Source: Apophysomyces variabilis
Taxonomy: Eukaryota; Mucoromycota; Mucoromycetes; Mucorales; Mucoraceae
DNA: 64,000 nt
Assembly: GCA_002749535.1 (NCBI GenBank)
Contig: MZZL01000398.1
Span: 372,001-436,000 of the forward strand
Reading direction: 5' to 3'
The position numbers were made by a program, and so were the translations under genes. Below are positions 23,798 to 34,436 of this stretch, one piece after another. The notes under the pieces were generated by a model. It was not told where the DNA came from. It was given only the letters and a program-made list of their open reading frames with translations, and searched no databases. Each line of letters starts with the position of its first letter. Position 1 is the first letter of the stretch.

Positions 23798-24815
23798 ATG
23801 GAATACCTTCCGCATTCAGCACAGGAGCAGCTTGTATGCCTGCTTAACCCCAGAGATATTATTTCTCTCGCGCTCTCTTCAAAGGCAATGCGTGCTGCGT
23901 TCATGAACAATGAGCTTTGGAGAAGGTATAACCGGATGCCTTTCATTGCAAGGTTCACTTTGAAGAGACCTATAGAAAAGCCAGTTATGATTTCGGAGAC
24001 CTTTTTTATGTGTATCACATTCTTACTTCTGTTGCTGCTCTTGACCTCGCACCGGACCTGGTTCAGAAGTTTGCTCGCCAGCCGTCAGACTGGTATCAAT
24101 ATTACATCAAAAAGAGTTCATCCCTCTCTGAAACAGACAAGATCACCCTCTTGGAACAAGCCGAGACAGAATGTAACAAAGCGCAAGTCCAGTTAAAATC
24201 TCTTTGCAACGGACCTAATACGCTGGTTCTGAATCAATTAGCGTCCAAGATGATGTGGGTTCTTGGTAAGCGATCTGAATGTTTGAGATAACGTTTTCTT
24301 TAAACATGTATACGTACGGCTTTCTATCAGATATTTTCCCATCGTATCCTGGAAGCTATTATATCTTGAGCATTATTCTGTTTAGACTGAGCCATTTTGA
24401 AGAAGCTATGAGATTACTACATATGAGCCATAGCGCAGATCCCACATTCAAACCGGCAGAAGGCAAACCATCTATGCCAAAATGACATTTGGTTTTTACC
24501 GACTAACCTTGTTTAGACTTACAAAGAGAGATCCAAAAGATCTTGAACGGCCATAAAGAAACACAAAACGAAGTTCCCTTATTACAAGACGACTACATCT
24601 CGCCAGCTTTGGCAACAATACTCAGCGAAATATTCCAGTGTTTTGACGAAGATGGTGATAGCGCACTTTGTACGGAGGAGCTTGATCAGTTCGTTTATGC
24701 TACCAACGGGACCCATCCACCCGTAGCATTTTTGACACAAATGATAGAACGGTTTGGATGCAATTCCAAGGGAGCAATGACTAAAGAAGGGTTTTTGGTA
24801 AATCTACAGCAATAA
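23798..24815 (+). CDS. F-box-like plus EF-hand protein, function unknown
   Basis: Four exons: 23798-23925, 23976-24265, 24331-24462, 24517-24815 (282 aa). Residues 3-44 look like an F-box (LPHSAQEQLVCLLNPRDIIS, then LALSSKAMR and NNELWRR). The middle part is helical, with one TPR-like repeat (YYILSIILFRLSHFEEAMRL, then HSADPTF). The C-terminal part has a canonical calcium-binding EF loop, DEDGDSALCTEE, flanked by helices, and a second degenerate unit near FGCNSKGAMTKEGF. An F-box would suggest an SCF ubiquitin-ligase adaptor, with calcium sensing by the EF-hand; that is inference. Intron 3 has no GT donor and fits only as GC-AG (AAG|GCAAAC...TTTAG). An ATG four codons upstream (23786) is an alternative start. 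Confidence 0.72.
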
Positions 24816-25958
24816 GGAAAATGTTTTGATTAATCGTCTTTGAAGGCATTCTACCTAGAACAAACAATCCAAGACCCCTCAGAAACCAGAAAAGATATAT
24901 CAGCGCATGGCTACGATCCGTACACGTTAAAGAAACGAAGAAGAAACCAGGGAAAATAAAAATTGAATGTATATTTTTGATTGGAAGCGTCAATAGCAAT
25001 TTTTCAGTTTTCTCGTTTAAATTTTGTTATTCATACATCAGTACTCGCACTAGCTTTTCCCATCTTGTACTCCCTTAAACATTGATTTGCTCTATTTTCC
25101 GAAATATGTCTCCCTGATGAGTATGACAGATTTACATTAGCTGGACCTGATGTTTGCACCGGTTATGGATTGGCTATGTAATGTTTGACAAGGCAAAGCG
25201 CCGTGGAATAACTGCAGACCCAATGGAATAATGTTAAATCGTCTATAGTTGATGGATTCCCGTTGTTTCAAGTTTAACATATGTGATTGCTTATTAGTTT
25301 ATGCAGTCAAACATTCCATCTGTCAGTGATCGTATGACAAAGCCATTTTCCATGTCTTGCTTGAGGAGATCTATTGAGAATGAGTAGACCTGTACTTTTA
25401 CAGGGTCTGGCCGTGTCCTTTCAAAAGTATGCCCTGTAATCATCTGGATTAGACATACGTGCAGAACAGCACACATATTCCCGTTTATTCTTTTAGCGAG
25501 CATGGCCACTGTTTCTAACCATCATATTTGTGTAAATTAGCTGGTTGACTTACCGTCTGTCAGTGAAAAAGGTAAGCGGTGCCTATCTACGCCACTATGT
25601 CATTTATTTATTGTTTTCTGTGATAAGACCTTTACAGGTACTGCATTACCTGAAATCCTATACAGAGAGTTAAAACACTACTGGCCCAAGATTTAATATC
25701 CCTTCGAACAATAAGGTCCAGTTAAGGTATCAGAGCGCTTAATAACAATGACTGTGTTTTCATTCATGGAAGGGCGAAGTTCATGCAGATGCAGTATAAT
25801 GTTTTGTCATTGATGCTGCATTAACCACACGAATCTGCTTAGGCTTTAGTACAAATACGGTAACCTTTTAGATTTGAGAGTGTCTAACTGTCTAAATTCG
25901 CATTTAACGGACAGTGTGCTTTGCTCACACTCTATTTGATTTAGCGTTCACTAGATGT
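24816..25958. other. Intergenic with one possible coding fragment
   Basis: On the minus strand at 25294-25509 a 71-codon frame (containing SFSIDLLKQDMENGF) is preceded by intron-like sites (GTAAGT near 25552, TTAG near 25514). It may be a last exon, but I could not find partners or a family. GGTATCAGAGCG near 25725 resembles a retroelement primer-binding site. Confidence 0.35.
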
Positions 25959-26747
25959 CTATAAGTATATCTGTTCCTCATGTATAAAATCTAATATATC
26001 CTTGTCCAGTAGGTTATCTAAATTTTCATGATTTTTCACTGCGCTGCGTGCTGCTGTGCTGGATAGGCTCGCCAAACTGTCTCCCAGGGACACACGTTTG
26101 ATTTTGTCTGCATATGCTTTTACCGGCCCAGCCCAAAACTCCTCCACCTCACTCGACTCAAATCCTCCTCTATCCGCGCAAATTAAGTAACATTGCTTGA
26201 AAAAAGGATCCAGTGCCATTTCCAACGTTTCCGAATAGTACATCGGATTGAGCAGACGGGTGATGGTATCGTATCCCATAAGAAAGTACATTTCTAGTTG
26301 TAAGCTTGGAAAATGTTGTTGGAAATACTTATTGATATGTACTGCCTTGTCGACAAAACGTCCATGCGATGTTAGACCGACAGCGATAGTTCGCAAAGCC
26401 TGTGATTCCTTTGTTTGTAGCTGACGTGCCATTAGCTCCATCATCTGTGCACGTTGCAATGACGTCGATCCAGTTAGTTTCTTGTCCATATTGCGCAAGG
26501 AAAATAGCAAAAGGCTTGCATCAAAGTGGTCCGGCGGGTATTGTGATATGGCTGTTGTCAGCATGGCTGCATGTGCTTTTGTTGGGGGATTGAAGGACGA
26601 ATCGAGGACAAGCAGTCTACAAAGTCCAGCCTTTGCCGAAGGCCAATGTGCCGTTGTGAATGTGGTAAAAAAGTCATCATTGCAGCGCTTGACAATCTGA
26701 GCTGCGAGCAATTGTGCGTTTTGCCGGACAATGGAGGTATTACCCAT
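25959..26747 (-). CDS. Nucleotidylyltransferase, POF1/NMNAT-like
   Basis: Single exon of 262 aa. Residues 43-60 (CRLLVLDSSFNPPTKAHAAM) carry the nucleotidyltransferase signature with Phe-Asn-Pro and a T-x2-H in place of the usual H-x-G-H. LEMYFLMGYDTITRLLNP forms the central strand-helix unit. SSTAARSAV near residue 233 is the ISST-x2-R-like nucleotide-binding motif. This combination is typical of the fungal Pof1 branch of NMN/nicotinate-mononucleotide adenylyltransferases (NAD synthesis, nucleus or cytosol). It is intronless, unlike most neighbours. Substrate preference cannot be told from the sequence. Confidence 0.85.
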   Translation of the reverse strand: MGNTSIVRQNAQLLAAQIVKRCNDDFFTTFTTAHWPSAKAGLCRLLVLDSSFNPPTKAHAAMLTTAISQYPPDHFDASLLLFSLRNMDKKLTGSTSLQRAQMMELMARQLQTKESQALRTIAVGLTSHGRFVDKAVHINKYFQQHFPSLQLEMYFLMGYDTITRLLNPMYYSETLEMALDPFFKQCYLICADRGGFESSEVEEFWAGPVKAYADKIKRVSLGDSLASLSSTAARSAVKNHENLDNLLDKDILDFIHEEQIYL

Positions 26748-27982
26748 GTGAGAAAATGTTCTATGTTATGCTGCTCTAAAGAATTTTTGTGCCTGTTAAA
26801 CGATTCCGGAGCTTTGCGATAAAAAGGAAACTAGATATAAGTCATTGGCATAGCAGTTATGCCATATTTTACTTGCATCATATTCGTCCTATGGTGGACG
26901 TGAAATTCGCTCGACCAGCATAGAAATATGTTCATGGATAACCCTATGAAATAATGCTTTGGCATCTTTCAATTTTCCAGGCTATCTGTGGAATGGAGTC
27001 CTAAATACGCGCAATTTACATCTAAAGATCGAAGTGGCAAGCATTAAGAACGGAAGGGCAGACTACGACCTAGGGACATTGTAGCTCGCGTCAGAAAGTG
27101 CGAGACATTACAGCTAGTAGCGATTGTCCGATACTTAGGGGACGCTTTTGCGGCCGTTATTCGAGATCTTATAATTGTTAGCAGTACTTGCTGCTCAATA
27201 CGGATAAAATAAACACATATTCGTTTGCTATTCCATAATTTTCAAGTTATAAGTAACGTTCGTATCCGTTTGCTTAACTACATTCTATTGGCATACAGTG
27301 GCTAATGTGATCTTTGACAGACACATGCTTCATTCAACTTTGTAAGCGAATACTGACTTAACGTGGCTATGAAGTGGTAAAGAAAAGACCACATAGACAT
27401 TGATTTAAGTACAAATCGAATTTTAGAATGGGCTTACTAGTAGCTCCAGGTGACGGCATTGAAATACTTGTTGATATTACGATTTTATTTATTGATCCCG
27501 AGGCGAATTAGATGGGAACATATAATAGACGAATATAGTGATATAGCTCGATCTTATCGCCAAGTGGATACACACTTGCCGTTGCAGTTGTCGTATCAAT
27601 CCTTGATCTAATATAACCGTGCAAGATCACCGAGGAAGATAGATGAAAGTGACAAAAACGAAGTAAAGACAAACGATAGATAATGTTTATTGTGTTTTCT
27701 GTTTTAGATATTTATACTAACTGTTTTGCTGTAGGCTTGACGGGATGTGAGTCATGGAGAGTTGTACCTGGAGTACACTTTTATAAAACGCTAGTCATAT
27801 TGAGCGTTCGTGTTACAATTGATAGTGTGGAACGTGCGTATTCCGAAAGTAGCAAAAGGATACGACACAGTACGGTGAAAGCCAAAAAAAAAAAAGGACT
27901 CGACAATACAGTTGGCGAGACCACTATGCATACTTCGTTCTGATTGGCCAACACTTCTCAAAAAAACAAACATCAGAAGATT
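26748..27982. other. Intergenic, no gene seen
   Basis: AT-rich spacer between the POF1-like gene and tRNA-Gln. No domain-bearing frame was found. Confidence 0.5.
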
Positions 27983-27988
27983 AAAAAA
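27983..27988 (-). terminator. RNA polymerase III terminator of tRNA-Gln
   Basis: A run of six T on the tRNA strand starts three bases past the mature 3' end, as expected for Pol III termination. Confidence 0.75.
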
Positions 27989-27990
27989 GA

Positions 27991-28062
27991 AGGTCTCGCC
28001 GAGATTCGAACTCGGATAATGAGATTCAGAGTCTCATATGCTAACCCTTACATCACGAAACC
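27991..28062 (-). tRNA. tRNA-Gln (anticodon CUG)
   Basis: A 72-base cloverleaf folds on the minus strand. The acceptor stem GGTTTCG pairs with CGAGACC with one G-U. The D-stem is ATGT/GCAT. The anticodon stem TGAGA/TCTCA encloses loop CTCTGAA, giving anticodon CTG, which reads CAG. The T-arm CCGAG/CTCGG encloses TTCGAAT (the B box). No intron is present. Confidence 0.95.
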
Positions 28063-29741
28063 TGCTGATATTTGACACGATGTGCTGTAAACTTTCAGCC
28101 GTACACAAGACCAACCATTGACATTGAATTTACATCGAAATCACAGGAAATGTCCAGAGTATTCACGATGAACAGATTTACGTACACAACAATTGCACTG
28201 GTTGTAGTGCACCTAAGTGGGGTGCACTGAGAAGGGGTGCGCGAGCGGAAACCGAAAACGACCAAATGATCCTGAAGTTAATAATGCAGTGTATAAAACC
28301 GAGTGTAAAATGTCATGATAAGTTACATACGACATCTGTTTCTCAAGTACATCTATAGATCTTACCTATCGACACAATTTCGCCTTTTGAATCTTTTGTT
28401 ATCATCATTTTTTTATTGGTAGTCTTAATATGTCTTTGGCCTGAGGACAAACTTAGTTTTCCTGAAGGCAATGGAAATAAATATAGTGGGATCCGATAGG
28501 AAAAACCACAGTGAATTTTACCACACCTTTTCTGCTCAATCGAACAAGTGGTACTCTACGCTTAGATTGCACTTATTCAGTTGGTTGTCTTTATTTCTTT
28601 TTTTTTATCTTCCCTTTTTAAATCTCTTTATTGTTGTTTCACTTTAGCAGTGGTTGAGTTATTGTTGTCATTGGATCACCGGACGATCATTGAAACAAGT
28701 AACTAGCAATAGGCTTATTGTGTTATATTTTGTATTGCCTTTTGAGATCCTATTTCATTGTACCCTTTTGCCACCGCTAAGTATATCTATTTTATTGAGA
28801 TCTTTTTCTTGTCTGTATACCTTTTCTAGTGTTTGTTCTGCTAACATCTTTTATTATTCCTAATGTCACAGTCCAGGTCATAGTAGTACCAACCTTATAA
28901 GCAGATATATAATATTCCAGAATCAGAGAAAATAAAAAGTTAAGTCTTTTTCTGCTACATCAACCCTGACCCGGAAATCGATCTTCTATCGACTAACTAC
29001 GATCCTTATCTTAAGTCGATAACACCTAACGTGTACTTCCAACCCCCATACAAACACCGCACGCGTCATGTCTGACACGATGTGTAGTGAACTGGAACGA
29101 AACTACCATGTTATACGTAAAACACAAAGAACATCAAAAATGCTCAAAGAAGGAAGGATGTCGGTAGTGCAGATCTGGAAGTAGTAGCATGTTTAGTTGC
29201 CGAGATATTCAATTCCAAAATTTCGTTGATCTTTTTTTTTATTGAGCGATCCGTTTGTGATGATCGATAAATCATTTTTTTGACAGTTGATCTCCATTCC
29301 TGGAAAATTTTTAGACAATGGGTGGTAGAAATAATAAAACAATCTCTTTACCTCTAAAAGATTTCCAATTAAAATCGAGCAACTTGTTGTGCGCTCCTTA
29401 CAGTTTATTCAAAAGAGAAGGAATAATAAATTCAGAAGTTTGGGAATTAAACTTGCCGGTAACCTCAATCGAAGTAAAGAAAGTAATGGAAAACAGAAGA
29501 TTGTATTCACTCAAATACCCCACGTGTCATGTCTATCAAACCATGAAAATTTTATTGAGATCTTTGCAACACGAAAATACCATTTAGCCTGAAGTTATTT
29601 TATTATTATATCACACTATTTATTATATTAGACAGTTATTTATTTTTCATAGTTTAACATGAAGTAAAAGGGTATATATATTTTATAATGTTAAGTTTAT
29701 ATTAAAATTTACTATTTATTGAACATAATAATTACTAAAAG
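28063..29741. other. Intergenic, AT-rich, no gene seen
   Basis: Overlapping open frames near 29318-29592 reflect A/T composition rather than a family. The 12-mer TGACACGATGTG occurs at 28073 and again at 29073. Confidence 0.45.
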
Positions 29742-30002
29742 TAGGGCTTAGAATTTGACCTGGCCTGACTGGATGTCTGCTGGGTGGGCCTAAGTGGGCC
29801 GGGTTCTGGGCTATAAAATTGACCCGCCTAATATGGCCCGCCCGACTTGGCCCACAGGTCAATAGGCCCATCTTAGTGTGATAGGCCTAGTATGCCAGGC
29901 TCCAGGTTAAGATCTTGGCCCATCCCAGTGGGCCATGGGTCAATATCCTGACCTGGCCCAGTTATGACCCGACCAGTTAAGGCCTGCCCATTTCAAGCCC
30001 TA
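29742..30002. mobile_element. Non-autonomous hAT-type MITE, 261 bp
   Basis: The element is flanked by an exact 8-bp direct repeat ACTAAAAG (29734-29741 and 30003-30010), the hAT target-site-duplication length. The ends are imperfect inverted repeats: TAGGGCTTAGAATTTG at the left against TAGGGCTTGAAATGGG read inward from the right. The interior is filled with GGCCCA/TGGGCC-type words and is far richer in G+C than its surroundings. There is no coding capacity, so any movement would need a transposase supplied from elsewhere. Confidence 0.85.
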
Positions 30003-30010
30003 ACTAAAAG

Positions 30011-31426
30011 TATAAAGAAATAGAAAACTGGAAAGTAAAATGTGTTCTTTATAAAGGAACTAAGAGATGAAGCTTTCTTTTTACTTGAAATAAATGAGAT
30101 CTAGCTTCTTTAAAACAAAAAGATGACCGCGAATTTAAACAATTAGCTGTTTTATTAAGTATAGCTCTGGCCCATTACAATGTATATAGGAGTAACAGAT
30201 GCGATGCTAAAAAGCGACGTTTAGATGATGTCAACATTAGCAGACTAGCTATATAATTACTAGCATTTCTATAGAATTGGTAATAAGAAAATGCTGTTCA
30301 TTTCATGATCAAACGAATCATTGAAGCGCAAAGCAAAGTCATCTCAGTTAATTACAGATGAGTGAAAAACGTTAAGCTAAGTTCAACGTATAAGGATTTT
30401 TAAACTATGATGACCGTATTTGCCATGGAAAACACACTTATTATATGCGGTTTTCTACTACCTTTTTTTATAAAACTATTCTTCATATATAATTGTTTTC
30501 TTTTTTAATTTGATTAGTTTGGTCCCAGCAAAGAACTGAGAAGAACCAAGCTGCGTAGAAGCCTAGTTATCTACGTTCGCCGACTTGGATGATTGTTTTA
30601 AATTCCATGTTATTGTTAGAGGCTGACAATTTTAAGATTTACTACTTTGTAGCAGCTCTACTTATGTAAGCAAAGTGGCATCTTCTTCATTATAACATAA
30701 GTAATATCTAATAGTAAGGTTGGGTGTGTTAATGGCCTGCAGATAACTGACAGTTACTAATCCTTTCTTATAGCACTGTTCGTTAACCGAGGCTGAACAT
30801 ATAGAATAGATCTTACTACATTGCCAGTCGATAATTGATTTGGTACTTGAATCACTCATTGTGATTAAACATAGGTTGCTTCACCAATTGTATGGACAAA
30901 TTCACAATTAACTCCGTCTTTGTAGTAAATCGATCTATAGCATCTACTTTCATCAGCTTTTTTGATTGCAAGTTCTTGACCTTTATCGACATGTCAGTAT
31001 GTACATTTCAACCAGTAACGCAAAAGAGTGAGATTTGGATGAGTATCTGCCTCATGTTGTTATGGAAACTGTTATGATGTTCTTGTTGTCTCCAGCATGC
31101 GTCTCTCATGGATACCTGTACAACCCGTCTCTTTAAATACTGTACAAAAAATTATAGGCAATATAACTTGACCAAGACAATTCCAGACGGTTACGAATAA
31201 GTCTTGTTTGTTGCAAATATAGAGTGAATTAAGTAACAAATTACTATTGTCGCGGTTATCCCTTGTAGCAATTATAAGTCATCACTGTTTCTTTACCGTA
31301 TCACAACAATATGTCGGGCATCACTTAATATGTACTCTGTCTTGCTATCACAGTCGGTTTAATATATTTTGACAAAATGAAACAATGTATTAATTAAATG
31401 GGGTTCTCGCTTTTCATGTCACTATT
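30011..31426. other. Intergenic downstream of the Kelch gene, no gene seen
   Basis: AT-rich. Two 60-65 codon frames (30662-30859 minus, 30892-31077 plus) show nothing recognisable. Confidence 0.45.
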
Positions 31427-34400
31427 CTAAAAGTTATGCATAGGTACATTGTCTTTCTCGTGCGGATTGAGTTGACGCTGTGAATTTGCATCGCTACCAA
31501 AACTTCCGCTACTTGGTCGGCGCTGGAACATGTGTGTAAATCCATCATTGTTCTGCTGCGGTGGAACGTTCGTTTTTTCTGAAGGGAACCGATCTCCAGC
31601 AGAGGACATTTGGCCGGTTTTTGTAGCATTATCAAGCGATCGGAACACTTCATCATCCACATAATAAGCCTTGAAAAGTAATTCCAACGTTTGCATTCGT
31701 TGTTCAACACGTGAAATACGTTGCGTTCCATGTTGGTAACCCGTATTCTGATACTCATTGAGATCCTGGCGAACAGGGTGTACAAGAGGAATACCCGCTT
31801 CATCGATGTTGAACTTAGACTGAAGACCGCGTAACAACGAGCGTTTCATGTCACCGACGGACCAACGATGTACAACACCCCATGGCGATTGAGGACGGAA
31901 GCCAAATAGCCAAGTCTGAGCTGCAATCAGCAGACCAAAAATACCACCGACGAAACCAAGAGCATTAACTAAGGTGTACATCTTGACTTCACGATAGATA
32001 ACTTCGGCATATGATTCAGGGAAAATAGCAATGAAACTCAATGAGCTGTGACTCTGAACATAGACCGGATTGGGTGCTTCTTGTCTAAAATTGCTTTCAA
32101 TATCCGGTACACTATTTTGAATAGGCAAAAATCCGACGTAATTCCAACCCACATCCTGAAGAAAGCGAAGTTCAGAAAGCTCGTAGCTGAGTGCTGAGTA
32201 CGTATATGGTTCGATGGTGTAAACATTCAATGCTTGTGTGTCAGTACGCTCGGCGTTCTGCCAACTGGTCACTTCGGCGTCTGACATAAGCACAGTGCTA
32301 TCATCGATAATATTGTACACTTTAGCGTTGGGATCCATCTGTCGGGGGTAAACCGACACATGTACTCGACCAGAAGTAATCGATTGGTCGCCATACATTG
32401 TAAAAAGCAAACGAGAACCGTTGTTGTTTCCTGATGTCGATGTCATTTGGAATGTCTTTGGCGCTCTGAAAAGGAAGCAGCTAACTTCCCCAAGATTATC
32501 GGAGAAGATAGGCTGGAATATGCTCATATTCAAAGGCCTTATGTAGTTGGAACATAAGACTCCGTTATCTGTCTGGCAAGTAATGCCAGGGTTTCTCTGG
32601 TCGTATGTGTTCGGGTAAGTTGGGTAGCCATCGAAGCAGAAGCGGACATCTAACATATTGTATTATTAGCTTCAAAAACAATTGGACCAGCTTATTTTAC
32701 CAGGCACATCCACGCTGGCTGCTGGATTTTCGATACGTTGAGTGACATTCGGGCTTTCTATTGCTTGACGTATCACAAAAACAAGGAAAACAGTAAAGAG
32801 AAACAGGAAGAATATCTGAAATACGATTCGAGTCGTTTCTGCCCATACTGGTTCACCAGTACTATGAAGTAAAATAATTAGAAAACGAATTCTTATTGCT
32901 GTTCGACCTAACGTACCGTGGCTTCCAGATGTCGTCATGGATTTGCCTAATTAGCCAGCCAGTGTAAGATTTGAACCGCCAAATCAGGAACGCAATGATA
33001 GCGACAAGCACAACCGCTGCCACAGTCACACCTGCAATCAAGCCAGCAGAGACGCCCGAGCCTTGATTATCATTTGAAGGATTGAATTCCTGTATCCAAG
33101 TCTGGCTCTTAAGGTCGAGCACATTAACATCGTTATAATAAGCATTAGTTGCTTCACCTGTTATGTTGTCAAGTGTTAGCTTAAATCCCAGTCAAGACCG
33201 TCAACTTACCAAATGCAACTGTCAGATATTGGTTGTTTACGAGCATCGCTGCGCTATTCGATCGACGACCCGGAGGAATACCGCTTACGGGAGGAATCTC
33301 CCATGTCCAACTCTTTGTGTCCAGAATGGCGATGGTGTTCAGGTATTGTCGGTTTCGTTCATCCGAGCCGTTGTCACCTAGCAATAAAAATTGAACCAAT
33401 GAGCGACTTGAGTAACATAAGTGCAGCATAAATCATTTACCACCAAAGATGATGATCTTATCGTCGGGGGCTGCAACAAAAGGGCTGATATTAGTATAAA
33501 ATATAGAAAGGGAATAGAAAGGTTAATTTCCCCACGTACTGACGATCGCGGTATGGCCAGATCGAGTTGAAGGAAAGCCTGCACCAGAAGCAGGGTTTAT
33601 CTTCTGTGTTTGCCACTGTTTCGTCGAAGTGCTGTACACGTACAAAGACTCCATGGATGCGAGTGAGCGTTGTGCCTGATTGTTTTGGTTTGTCTGTATG
33701 AGGCCACCGATGACAACAAGGTTACCATTACTGCAAATTTGTAAGAATTAGTCGGGATCACAAAGAAATATGGACCCAATTTCCCTGAACACGTGCGGTT
33801 ATTTCCGGAAAGGGAAACTCACCTCAAAAGAGAAGCGGTGTGTCCGTAGCGTCCTACTTGAGGATCCGGAAGCGTTGTAAAACTGTTCGTGGACGGTGAG
33901 TACATGTAAAGCTGAGAATAGACTTGTGTTTTGCCGACGTCTGTGCCTCCGTAGATATAAACGTTGCTGCTCTTATCGGCAGTTGCGCTAAATGATATGC
34001 GATTTACAGGAGCAGTGGAAATGTTGGATTGTGTGTTTCCAGGCGGCAATGACCAGGCGTTGTTAGCGAATTGATAGGCATAGATCTGGAGCGGACTCTG
34101 AGCCGTCGTCTGATTGTATGCACCGCCGATAACCAACATGCTGGCACCAGTAGTTGAAATCACAGCCTGAGCATAGGCGGAAGGAGGCGGCACGGAACCT
34201 TGTTGAGGGATTTCTTCCCAAATGAAGTTGTTCGCGGTCTGGGTCAACTGGAAAAGTTTGTTGGAGTATCGCGAAGTGGCGTTCGCGCCGCCGTATACAA
34301 TCAAGGAATTATTACGCTGTACATAGGCCATCCCACCTTGGAAAGGTAGAGTGGCCATGTAGTTGGGTATGTTGAAGTATCCATGTACTGAGGATATGGT

Positions 34401-34436
34401 AGCCAAGACTACCAGGAGAAAACCGAGGCGTTTCAT
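31427..34436 (-). CDS. Kelch-repeat multi-pass membrane protein, receptor-like
   Basis: Seven exons on the minus strand: 34436-33823, 33730-33540, 33470-33441, 33377-33210, 33157-32917, 32861-32701, 32649-31427 (875 aa). A signal peptide (MKRLGFLLVVLATISSVHG) precedes a Kelch beta-propeller (about 30-375). Typical units are LIVYGGAN, MLVIGGAY, VYIYGGTDV, LVVIGGLI and DDKIIIFGGDNG, with RxGHTA motifs between them. Helix 1 is GLIAGVTVAAVVLVAIIAF, and helix 2 lies in FQIFFLFLFTVFLVFVI. A cysteine-bearing domain of about 300 residues follows, then helix 3 in NALGFVGGIFGLLIAAQTW and a cytosolic tail ending in a disordered, Gln/Asn-rich stretch. The topology (propeller outside, second domain outside between helices 2 and 3) is inferred. 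Ligand and role are unknown. Confidence 0.85.

Noticed and set aside
28195..28245. Possible CRISPR-like or palindromic repeats (GTGCACC/GGTGCAC)
   Set aside because: Only a few short words, with no regular spacers; the genome is eukaryotic.
29318..29592. Two overlapping 67-89 codon frames
   Set aside because: Mutually overlapping in different frames in A/T-rich DNA, with no domain in either.
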